From a bacterium (GTDB lineage: Bacteria; Vulcanimicrobiota; Xenobia; Xenobiales; Xenobiaceae), in assembly GCA_017458675.1 (NCBI GenBank), contig JAFTAM010000144.1, positions 1-36,795 of the forward strand: a DNA stretch of 36,795 bases, written 5' to 3'. The notes beneath the pieces are model-generated. The model searched no databases and was not told the origin of the DNA. It was given only the letters and a program-made list of their open reading frames with translations. Positions 17,204 to 23,953 of the stretch are shown in pieces. Made by a program: the position numbers and the translations under genes. How positions within the stretch are numbered: position 1 is the first letter of the stretch; every line of letters starts with the position of its first letter.

Positions 17204-18472
17204 ATGGGTAAAGAGGCCGTTAAGGCTAGGGATAATAAAAACGGTTCTTCCGGCAAAAAACAGGAGCCCGGAGTTTCGGTTGAAAAGCCGGTCCTTGAAA
17301 CCGGGGAACGTCCTAAAAAGCAGACTGAGAGCGTCAGGGCCGAAGCCAGCCGAGACCGGGAAGCGGAAAAGCAGCCCGCCCCCGAAGGAGAACCTTCGGC
17401 GTCCGGTTCTGCGGAGAGCGCCTCCGAGAAGCGCCAGGCTGCCGAGGAACGCCGCGAAAAACCTGCGGAAGATAAGCCTGCCGGCTGTCTCTTTACGTCC
17501 TGGTCGGCCTGGCTGGGACTGCTTTGGTCGGTATTTAAGGTCTGTACCGTAGGTCTGGCTTTGTTTACGTCTCTGGCCTTCGGCATAGTTTTCGGCATAA
17601 CCATTTACCGAACCTATTTTGCCATTCCGGAGGAGATCGAAGTCCCGGCCATTCAGGGCCAGGATTTTGCCAAGGCCAACGATTTTCTGAAAAATATGGG
17701 CCTGCGTCTGCGCCTGACTGAAGGACGCTACAGTTCTAAGTTCCCCAACAGGGTAATTATTTATCAGGAGCCCGCCGCCGGTAAGCCGGTGCGCAAGGAC
17801 AGAGAGATTCTGGCGGTGGTCAGCCTGGGCCCCGAGCGCAGTAAAATTCCCAACCTCAAGGGCTATACGCTTCGCGAGGTCAAGAAAATTTTAGCCAACA
17901 ATAAGCTCAATTTAGGCAAAGTCGTCTATGTAGAAAAGGACAACAACCGTCCCGAGGAGGTCCTCGAACAGAGTCCTGCCGCCGGCAGCACCGTCAATAA
18001 GGGCGATAAGGTTAATATTACTATAAACAAGGGCTTCGGCATGGCCAAAGTAGTTGTGCCCGACTGCGTGGGACGCCAGGTCGGCAACGCCTCCGCGCTG
18101 CTCAAAAAATCGAACCTTTCCGTCGGCAGCATCAAATGGTCCGTCTCCGAGGACAAGGCGGCCGGTCAGGTTCTGTCGCAGAGCCCTCCGGGAAGCTCCA
18201 ACGTCATGAGCGATTCAGAAGTTGAGCTGGAAGTCTCTCTGGGCGCGGGTGGCCGCAATATGCTCTGCAAGCATAAGCTGGAGCTTTTCCTTCCCGCCGG
18301 AAGCGAGCCTCAGGACGTGCGCGTAATGATCTTCAACGGCAGAGTAGAGGAAGAAGTTTATCGAGCTTCCCATGTCATGGGCGACAACGTCTGTCTGTGG
18401 ATTTCCGGCTCTCCCGGCAACGATATTGAGGTTTATCTGAACGACAAGTTATTTATGAGGGATAAATTCTGA
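17204..18472 (+). CDS. Single-pass membrane protein with three PASTA domains, no kinase domain
   Basis: About 422 residues from ATG 17204, which has AGAGGAA 8 bases upstream; an in-frame TTG at 17183 is less likely. The first 85 residues are Lys-, Glu- and Ala-rich and charged. A strongly hydrophobic span follows at about 104-140 (WLGLLWSVFKVCTVGLALF, then FGIVFGITIY), then three PASTA domains beginning at EVPAIQG, KIPNLKG and VVPDCVG. The last 75 residues form a separate unknown domain (LELFLPAGSEPQDVRVMIFN). It probably binds peptidoglycan fragments outside the cell and may act with the kinase upstream, whose PASTA domains it resembles, or be its substrate through the charged cytoplasmic tail; both are inference. 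Its stop overlaps the rpe start by one base (TGATG), so they are translationally linked. Confidence 0.87.
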   Translation: MGKEAVKARDNKNGSSGKKQEPGVSVEKPVLETGERPKKQTESVRAEASRDREAEKQPAPEGEPSASGSAESASEKRQAAEERREKPAEDKPAGCLFTSWSAWLGLLWSVFKVCTVGLALFTSLAFGIVFGITIYRTYFAIPEEIEVPAIQGQDFAKANDFLKNMGLRLRLTEGRYSSKFPNRVIIYQEPAAGKPVRKDREILAVVSLGPERSKIPNLKGYTLREVKKILANNKLNLGKVVYVEKDNNRPEEVLEQSPAAGSTVNKGDKVNITINKGFGMAKVVVPDCVGRQVGNASALLKKSNLSVGSIKWSVSEDKAAGQVLSQSPPGSSNVMSDSEVELEVSLGAGGRNMLCKHKLELFLPAGSEPQDVRVMIFNGRVEEEVYRASHVMGDNVCLWISGSPGNDIEVYLNDKLFMRDKF

Positions 18473-19115
18473 TGAATAAAGTTTTGGTTTCGGCTTCGGT
18501 GCTGTCTGCGGACTTTCTGCATTTTGCCGAGGATATAGAACGCGTATCGGCGGCCGGCGCCGATCAGCTCCACCTCGACGTCATGGACGGCCATTTTGTT
18601 CCCAACCTCAGTTTCGGCGCTCCGGTTTTTAAGGCTTTGAAGAGCTTAAAGGCTAAGCCGGCCCTGGACGCTCACTTTATGGTGTCCAATCCCATGGATT
18701 ATCTGCAGCTCTGCAGAGATACCGGCGTAAAACCATGACCGTTCATGCGGAAGCCTGTCTGCATCTGCACAGATGTCTGGGGCAAATCCGGGAAGCGGGC
18801 ATGGAAGCGGGAGTCGCCTTTAATCCGGCTACCTCGGCCGAATGTCTGAACTATGTTGGCGATCTGCTCGACTTTGTCTTGATTATGAGCGTCAATCCCG
18901 GTTTTTCCGGTCAGAAATTTATCCCCGCCGTTTTGGAAAAAATTTCCTGGGTGCGGCGCAGGTTCGGAGACAGAGTGAGGATTGGCGTGGACGGAGGCGT
19001 GACTCCGGAGACGGCCGGGCTCTGCCGTGAGGCGGGAGCGGACGTTATGATTGCGGCCACGGCTATATTCGGACAAAAGGATTACGGCGCGGCCGTAAGA
19101 GCCCTGCGCGGCTGA
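18472..19115 (+). pseudogene. rpe: Ribulose-phosphate 3-epimerase, split by a -1 frameshift
   Basis: Two frames together cover a complete Rpe (about 214 residues against the usual 210-230). The first (18472-18738) carries SASVLSADF and HLDVMDGHFVPN with the metal-binding His and Asp. The second (18735-19115) carries MTVHAEA with the third ligand, FNPATS, SVNPGFSGQKFIP and VDGGV with the fourth ligand. The break lies at GTAAAACCATGACC (18727-18740): one more A in the run at 18729-18732 would restore V-K-T-M-T-V-H exactly as in the family. All catalytic residues are intact. Possible causes are a sequencing or assembly error in an A run, a true mutation, or two coupled half-proteins, because stop and start overlap as ATGA. 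Rpe interconverts ribulose 5-phosphate and xylulose 5-phosphate in the pentose phosphate pathway. Confidence 0.85.
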
Positions 19116-19131
19116 CAAAGGAAGCTTGGTT

Positions 19132-20448
19132 ATGCCGAAAACCGACATTTTCAGCAGAGCTTTAGCGGGAGCGGGAGCGGCGGCCCTGGTTTTTAACATA
19201 TGGGGCTGTTCCTTTTTAGGCTACGTTTCGACGGACCTGTCAGTATCGCTGACCAATGACAGCAACAGGCTTCTGACTGTGGAAGGCAAGACTTCTCTGC
19301 CCGACGGCATGCCGCTGCGCATTACGCTCAAGGAGGACGGCGAAACCATTTCCGGCGGCAGAACCGTGGTTAAAAACGGGCGTTTCGCCGAAACCGTCGA
19401 TCTCAGCGGAGCTCCAGGCAACTGCATGTTAAATCTGGACATCGTAGCCGATCCCTCCGAAGCCTCCCCGGAGGTTCAGGATATTGTGGGCAGCCGGGGC
19501 GAATATCTGCTGGGAGAGCAGCTGGAAGATATCGACGGCAGCACCTGCGTAACCGAGCACAAGCGGATCATTCTGCCCATGGATAAGCGCGAAGTGGCTA
19601 TCCGCCGGGTGCGCTGCGGAGATTATAATTTAGGCATAGTCGGTTTGGAAAATGTCTTATCGGCCAATCCCGACGATCAGGAGGCCAAAGCCTGGATGGC
19701 TTACGCTCTGCTGAACAATGATCCCCGTGAAAATGAGGTGGGCTCCCGGGCTTACGATTTGCTCCACTCCGTAAATGTCAGAAATTTGCCAGAACCGCTG
19801 CGGTCAGGCTGCGTAAAATGGCTGGGGAAATGGGAAATTAAGGAAACCGCCGCCCGCAAGGAGAGAGAGAGAAAGGCCAATATCGCCAGAACCAACGCCT
19901 TGCTGGAGGCTAAAAAGAAGGTAATTGAGCCCGGAGTGGGTCTGGGAGGCGTCTATATAGGAGCGACGGCCCGCGACGTCTATAAGCTGGCTATTCCCGA
20001 TAAATATCCTGCCTGGACCGACGGCGCGGTCTATTATAAAATGCCGGACCGCGATGTAGAGGTCTTTTTTGACAGCAAAAGCGGAAGGGTCATTGAGGCT
20101 CATACCGCCAACACTCTTTATTCTCTGCGCGGCGACGTGGGAGTCGGCAGCAAAATTGAATCGGTGAAAAAGTATTTCCCCGAAGGCCGGCTGGAAATGG
20201 ATGAGGCGAAGCCTCAGCAGGACGGTTCTTTTGTCGCTTTCGGCAAATATCTGTGCCCTGAGGGCATTATTTTTGACATTAAGCGCATACTCGGCAATGA
20301 CGGCGTGGTCGTCAGCGAGAGAGTCCGGGGCATGTCGGTGGTGGCCCCCTTTGCCGTCGATTTGGAATCTCCCGACGATTCGGCGGTGGAAGCTGAAGCC
20401 CCGATCGATTTTAACGAGGGGAAATATCCTAAATTTGGAGACAGATAA
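19132..20448 (+). CDS. Unknown lipoprotein-like exported protein
   Basis: About 438 residues from ATG 19132, chosen because AAAGGAAG ends 7 bases upstream; the in-frame TTG at 19126 is too close to that site. The N-terminus is a signal sequence ending NIWGC, a slightly unusual lipobox (Trp at -2). Residues about 35-110 look like a beta-sandwich with phrases LTNDSNRLLTVEGKTSLPDGMPLRITL, similar in style to secreted Ig-like domains. Residues about 165-235 resemble a short helical repeat segment (NLGIVGLENVLSANPDDQEAKAWMAYALL), followed by a Lys/Arg-rich helix. The last 170 residues contain two similar GVxxGxxxxxV units (GLGGVYIGATARDVYKL and GDVGVGSKIESVKKYF). I do not recognise the family. It sits 16 bases after rpe and 40 before pyk, so probably in the same operon. 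Confidence 0.75.
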   Translation: MPKTDIFSRALAGAGAAALVFNIWGCSFLGYVSTDLSVSLTNDSNRLLTVEGKTSLPDGMPLRITLKEDGETISGGRTVVKNGRFAETVDLSGAPGNCMLNLDIVADPSEASPEVQDIVGSRGEYLLGEQLEDIDGSTCVTEHKRIILPMDKREVAIRRVRCGDYNLGIVGLENVLSANPDDQEAKAWMAYALLNNDPRENEVGSRAYDLLHSVNVRNLPEPLRSGCVKWLGKWEIKETAARKERERKANIARTNALLEAKKKVIEPGVGLGGVYIGATARDVYKLAIPDKYPAWTDGAVYYKMPDRDVEVFFDSKSGRVIEAHTANTLYSLRGDVGVGSKIESVKKYFPEGRLEMDEAKPQQDGSFVAFGKYLCPEGIIFDIKRILGNDGVVVSERVRGMSVVAPFAVDLESPDDSAVEAEAPIDFNEGKYPKFGDR

Positions 20449-20488
20449 ATTGCGGCAGCGTCCGCTTTTTGTTTTGGAGGAAGCAGTT

Positions 20489-21898
20489 ATGGAATTGAGA
20501 CGCACCAAGATCGTAGCGACTATAGGTCCGGCTTCGCAGTCGGAGGAGGTACTGGAAAAGCTCTTTGACGCCGGCATCAACGTGGCCCGCCTTAACTTTT
20601 CCCACGGAACTCACGAGAGCCACGAAAAGCTGTTCAGGTCTCTGAGGACTATGAGCGAAAAGAAAAACGCTTATCTGAGCATTCTTCAGGATCTTTGCGG
20701 CCCTAAAATCCGTCTGGGAGAGGTCAAGCCCGGCACGGTTCTGAAGGTCGGCGATATTTGCGCCTTTACAGCCGAAGAGGTCGAAGGCGACGCCCATCTC
20801 ATGCACGTTTCCTATGAACGCCTGGCCGAAGAGCTCAAGCCCGGAGACCGCATTCTGCTCGACGACGGTTCCCTGCAGTGCGTCGTGGAATCGACCGAGG
20901 ACGGTTTGGTCAAGACCAGAGTGACCGTAGGCGGTCCGGTCAGCTCTCATAAGGGCGTAAACCTGCCCGGCGCCAAGCTTTCCATTCCCGCTCTGACGGA
21001 AAAGGACGCCGACGATCTGCGTTTCGGTCTGAAAATGGGCGTAGATTATGTGGCTATGTCCTTCGTGCGCAGCCCTAAAGACGTGGAGCCGGCCCGGGCC
21101 ATTATGGAAGAGCTGGGCATAAAGCGTCCCATTATCGCCAAAATCGAAAAGCCCGAGGCTCTGGAATGCATTGAGGAGATCGTCGAGGCTTTCGACGGCA
21201 TTATGGTGGCCCGCGGCGATCTGGGCGTAGAGATGCCCATTGAGGAAATTCCCTTAGCTCAGAAAAAGATCATCAGCGCGGCCCGCGAGCATTTTAAGCC
21301 GGTCATCTGCGCCACTCAGATGCTCGATTCCATGATCCGCAATCCCCGGCCCACCCGCGCCGAAGTGACCGATATCGCCAACGCCATTATCGACGGCGTA
21401 GACGCGGTCATGCTTTCCGGCGAAACCGCCTCCGGCAGCTATCCGGTCGAAGCCGTCGAGGTCATGTCGGACGTGGCCCGCAGCGCCGAGAAGTGCCTGC
21501 CTTATTCGAAAATCTTTATCCTCGACAACGACTCCTGCCGTCAGATCGACCACAATATCGCTCTCTGCGCCTGCGAGATCGCCGAAGCCTCCAAGGCTAA
21601 GGCCATTCTGGCCTGCACTTCCGGCGGCAAGACCGTGGTCAATATTTCCCACTTCCGTCCTTCCAGCCTGATTATCGGCATGGCCCACGACGAGGTCCTG
21701 GCCCGCCAGCTCAACCTCTATTTCGGCGTCAGGCCCGCTTATATGGAGAAAGTAGACATAATCAACACCCTGCTGAGGGAAGCGGCTCAGAAGTCCTGCC
21801 GTCTCGGCTACATCAACCACGGCGATAAGATCGTGGCCGTGGCCGGTTTCCCGCTCTCTGAGGACAGCAACCTGGTCTGCCTGACCGATGTTCGCTGA
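20489..21898 (+). CDS. pyk: Pyruvate kinase
   Basis: 469 residues, normal for bacterial pyruvate kinase without the extra C-terminal phosphohistidine-like domain. Seen in order: RTKIVATIGPAS, ARLNFSHG (ATP/K+ site), LCGPKIRLG, the B domain (about 70-165), PIIAKIEKPEALE with the catalytic Lys, MVARGDLGVEMP with the metal-binding residues, KPVICATQMLDSMI and the C-terminal regulatory domain. It makes pyruvate and ATP from phosphoenolpyruvate and ADP. The true start is ATG 20489 with GGAGG 8 bases upstream; the open frame that extends back to 20201 runs inside the upstream gene and is not coding. A strong terminator follows 24 bases after the stop. Confidence 0.97.
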   Translation: MELRRTKIVATIGPASQSEEVLEKLFDAGINVARLNFSHGTHESHEKLFRSLRTMSEKKNAYLSILQDLCGPKIRLGEVKPGTVLKVGDICAFTAEEVEGDAHLMHVSYERLAEELKPGDRILLDDGSLQCVVESTEDGLVKTRVTVGGPVSSHKGVNLPGAKLSIPALTEKDADDLRFGLKMGVDYVAMSFVRSPKDVEPARAIMEELGIKRPIIAKIEKPEALECIEEIVEAFDGIMVARGDLGVEMPIEEIPLAQKKIISAAREHFKPVICATQMLDSMIRNPRPTRAEVTDIANAIIDGVDAVMLSGETASGSYPVEAVEVMSDVARSAEKCLPYSKIFILDNDSCRQIDHNIALCACEIAEASKAKAILACTSGGKTVVNISHFRPSSLIIGMAHDEVLARQLNLYFGVRPAYMEKVDIINTLLREAAQKSCRLGYINHGDKIVAVAGFPLSEDSNLVCLTDVR

Positions 21899-21922
21899 AT
21901 AAGGCCGCGCTGAGCGGTTGAA

Positions 21923-21961
21923 TGCGCCGGCTCCGCCGTTTGGAGCCGGCGCATTTTTTTT
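21923..21961 (+). terminator. Rho-independent terminator after pyk
   Basis: TGCGCCGGCTCC (21923-21934), a 7-nt loop and GGAGCCGGCGCA (21942-21953) followed by eight T. It closes the kinase-to-pyk cluster. Confidence 0.95.
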
Positions 21962-22055
21962 GATCGCTTTTTGACGGCCTTCGCGCCGCCGGCCGGATTT
22001 TCTGTCAGTATGAAGCGGCGAAGAATTCCAGCAAAGCGGATATCTTTCAGTTTAA

Positions 22056-22083
22056 TTGACTTTATTTGCTATAGGGTTAAAAT
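22056..22083 (+). promoter_or_regulatory. Promoter of the nucleotidyltransferase gene, probably giving a leaderless mRNA
   Basis: TTGACT (22056-22061), 16-base spacer, TAAAAT (22078-22083). The -10 box ends 6 bases before the ATG at 22090, so transcription should begin at or within a base or two of the start codon, and no Shine-Dalgarno is present. Confidence 0.6.
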
Positions 22084-22089
22084 AATAAT

Positions 22090-22452
22090 ATGTATTCGGC
22101 AGATATACTGAAAAATGAGAGCAGAGCCATCTGCGAAAAGCTCAAGCCGATCTTTGAGGAAAACGGTGTCAGGAGCGCTGTTCTTTTCGGTTCTCATGCC
22201 AGCGGCAGACAGACAGAGAACAGTGATATTGATATTTTGGCTGACAGCGGTCTGCGGGGGTTAAGGTTTTACGGCCTGCTGGAGGATATCTGCAGTGCGG
22301 TCGGCAGTCCAGTAGATTTGATAGACGTCTGTCAGCTGGAGGCAGACAGCAAAATGGCGCAGAATATTGATAAGACGGGAGTTTTGATTTATGAACGAGC
22401 ACGAAGTGAAGGTCATCAAAACGATGATCAGACACATAGCGAAGGTCATTGA
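22090..22452 (+). CDS. MNT-type minimal nucleotidyltransferase (antitoxin-like)
   Basis: 120 residues of the minimal DNA polymerase beta-like nucleotidyltransferase family. AVLFGSHASGRQTENSDIDILAD near residues 31-53 is the signature GSxARG...SDxDxx, with both metal-binding Asp residues; a third Asp occurs in PVDLIDV near residue 75. Family members often pair with HEPN toxins and can AMPylate them. Here the reading frame continues past the usual end (GVLIYE) into a Glu/Asp/Gln/His-rich tail that overlaps a short frame resembling the start of a HEPN protein. It is bounded upstream by the pyk terminator and downstream by the tRNA-Tyr promoter, so it stands alone. No ribosome site is seen and it may be leaderless. 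Confidence 0.85.
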   Translation: MYSADILKNESRAICEKLKPIFEENGVRSAVLFGSHASGRQTENSDIDILADSGLRGLRFYGLLEDICSAVGSPVDLIDVCQLEADSKMAQNIDKTGVLIYERARSEGHQNDDQTHSEGH

Positions 22453-22456
22453 ATAA
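22391..22456 (+). pseudogene. Possible truncated HEPN (DUF86-like) toxin remnant
   Basis: A 21-codon frame, MNEHEVKVIKTMIRHIAKVIE, then a stop. It begins inside the 3' end of the nucleotidyltransferase gene, exactly where DUF86/HEPN partner genes usually begin, and its wording (charged start, K-x-x-x-x-I-R/H-x-I-x-K-I) is like the first helix of that family. The RxxxxH/Y catalytic motif and everything after helix 1 are absent; the tRNA promoter follows 27 bases later. Evidence is by position and style only. Confidence 0.45.
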
Positions 22457-22482
22457 AATTGCCGGGAATTTATCCTGAACTG

Positions 22483-22511
22483 TTGACAAATTAGTCGGAA
22501 TCTGCTAATAT
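22483..22511 (+). promoter_or_regulatory. Near-consensus promoter of tRNA-Tyr
   Basis: Perfect TTGACA (22483-22488), 17-base spacer, TAATAT (22506-22511); the start site falls about 6 bases before the mature tRNA. Confidence 0.9.
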
Positions 22512-22523
22512 ACTCGCCGTCAA

Positions 22524-22610
22524 GGGCGTGTGGCAGAGTGGACAATTGCATCAGACTGTAAATCTGACGCGCGACGCGCTACAGAGGTTCGAATCCTTTC
22601 GCGCCCACCA
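22524..22610 (+). tRNA. tRNA-Tyr (GTA anticodon)
   Basis: 87 nt including encoded CCA. The acceptor stem GGGCGTG pairs with CGCGCCC (one G-U). The anticodon arm is TCAGA-CTGTAAA-TCTGA with GTA at 22558-22560, the T loop is TTCGAAT, and the long variable arm is CGCG...CGCG, as expected for the class II bacterial tRNA-Tyr. The discriminator base is A and CCA is genome-encoded at 22608-22610. Confidence 0.95.
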
Positions 22611-22625
22611 ATAATGACAGGATAG

Positions 22626-22658
22626 CCTGGATAAGCGATTATCCGGGTTATTTTTTTT
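22626..22658 (+). terminator. Terminator of tRNA-Tyr
   Basis: CCTGGATAA (22626-22634), GCGA loop, TTATCCGGG (22639-22647), then TTA and eight T. It lies 15 bases past the CCA end. Confidence 0.9.
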
Positions 22659-22664
22659 GTTCTT

Positions 22665-22693
22665 TTGAAAGATCGGCGGCAGAATGGTATAAT
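22665..22693 (+). promoter_or_regulatory. Promoter of the aldo/keto reductase gene
   Basis: TTGAAA (22665-22670), 17-base spacer, TATAAT (22688-22693) with an extended -10 TGG just before it. It starts 6 bases after the tRNA terminator and leaves a leader of about 70 bases. Confidence 0.8.
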
Positions 22694-22769
22694 ATCCTTG
22701 TTTTGATTGGGGCCGGATGCCGTGGGGTAAACACCGGAGAAAAACAGGAAAGGACGCTCTTCTCTCTTT

Positions 22770-23888
22770 ATGCGCAAGCGCCGTTTGGGACGTACAGAAC
22801 TTATGGTGTCGGAGGTCGGCATCGGCGGACTGGGAATTATTTCCAATATTCTGCCGGACCGTCAGGCCGGCGTGGATACGGTTCGCTATGCGCTGGACCG
22901 CGGCATGAACTATATTGATACGGCCCGCGGCTATTTTGACGCTGAAAGCGTCATCGGCCTGGCCATCGAAGGACGCAGGGACGAAGTCATTCTCTCTTCC
23001 AAGAGCTATCTGCGCTCCGGCGCTCTGGCCTACCGCGATTTGGAGACCAGTCTGGCTACTCTGAAGGTTAAGAAGCTGGATATGTTCCAGGTTCACCATG
23101 TCCAGTACAAATCGGAGCTGGAGCAGGTTATGGCCCCCAAGGGAGCGCTTGAGGCCCTGGAAACGGCCAAGCGCGAGGGGCTGATTGATCATATCGGCAT
23201 TACCTCCCACCATACCAGAGTGCTGGCCGAGGCTCTGGAAACCGGGCGCTTCGATACGGTGATGTTTCCCTTTTCTCCGGTCGAGCATGAGGGATTCGAA
23301 GAGATTTACCGGGCGGCCAAGCGCTTTGACGTGGGCATTATCGCCATGAAGGTGCTTTCTTCCGGACGTCTGACGGCGGTCGAGGAAGCCATACAGTTCT
23401 GTTTGGCTCACGATATCGCCATGTGCGTTCTGGGCTGCACCACCAGGGAGCATGTGGACAGAGATATCGCCGCCGCCGAGGCTTTCCATGAACTGACTGA
23501 GGAGCAAAAGCGGAATCTGTGCAGTCAGGGAGCGGGTCTGGCCGAAGGCTTCTGCCGGCGCTGCCGCATCTGCGAAGGGCTCTGTCCTATGAAAATTCCT
23601 ATAGCCGACGTCTTTCGCTGCGAAGATTATTTAATTTTGAACGCCACCTATGCCCGCAACGAATACCGGGCTTTGGAGCGCAGGGCCGACGACTGCCTGG
23701 GCTGCGGTCAGTGCGAAATGGTCTGTCCTTTTAAGCTGCCGGTCCGACAGGGGCTGCAGAGGGCTCACGAGCGCTTGAACAGAGGCAAATTTGAGGATAT
23801 GGCCGTAAATTTTCTGCATAAGGTCAAGCTTTACGATCTGGCCCGCAAGGCTTATTTCAGCTTAGGCGGGAAATTGCCTGAGCGTTAA
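22770..23888 (+). CDS. Aldo/keto reductase with C-terminal 4Fe-4S ferredoxin domain
   Basis: 372 residues. Residues 1-250 are an AKR TIM barrel whose tetrad is visible: Asp in YIDTARGYF, Tyr in the same segment, Lys in ILSSKSY and His in MFQVHHVQ. Residues about 255-345 carry two Cys clusters, CRRCRICEGLCPMKIP and CLGCGQCEMVCPFKLP, each of the CxxCxxCxxxCP type, so two [4Fe-4S] centres are expected. AKRs with this ferredoxin tail are common in anaerobes and probably exchange electrons with ferredoxin; substrates are mostly unknown. The gene has its own promoter and lies 65 bases before the radical SAM gene. The ribosome site AGGAAAGGA is 15 bases from the ATG, longer than usual, yet the N-terminus (RRLGRTELMVSEVGIGG) matches the family start. 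Confidence 0.92.
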   Translation: MRKRRLGRTELMVSEVGIGGLGIISNILPDRQAGVDTVRYALDRGMNYIDTARGYFDAESVIGLAIEGRRDEVILSSKSYLRSGALAYRDLETSLATLKVKKLDMFQVHHVQYKSELEQVMAPKGALEALETAKREGLIDHIGITSHHTRVLAEALETGRFDTVMFPFSPVEHEGFEEIYRAAKRFDVGIIAMKVLSSGRLTAVEEAIQFCLAHDIAMCVLGCTTREHVDRDIAAAEAFHELTEEQKRNLCSQGAGLAEGFCRRCRICEGLCPMKIPIADVFRCEDYLILNATYARNEYRALERRADDCLGCGQCEMVCPFKLPVRQGLQRAHERLNRGKFEDMAVNFLHKVKLYDLARKAYFSLGGKLPER

Positions 23889-23953
23889 GTATATATAACT
23901 TTTTAGATTTGCTTTTGTGATATGTTTGTTTGCATTATGACTGGGAGGCGTTA

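Noticed and set aside
20201..20488. N-terminal extension of pyruvate kinase
   Set aside because: It lies inside the upstream lipoprotein gene; the family start and a GGAGG site are at 20489.
22520..23507. Minus-strand frames of 108 and 318 codons over the tRNA and aldo/keto reductase
   Set aside because: Antisense to a tRNA and to a gene with intact catalytic tetrad and FeS motifs.
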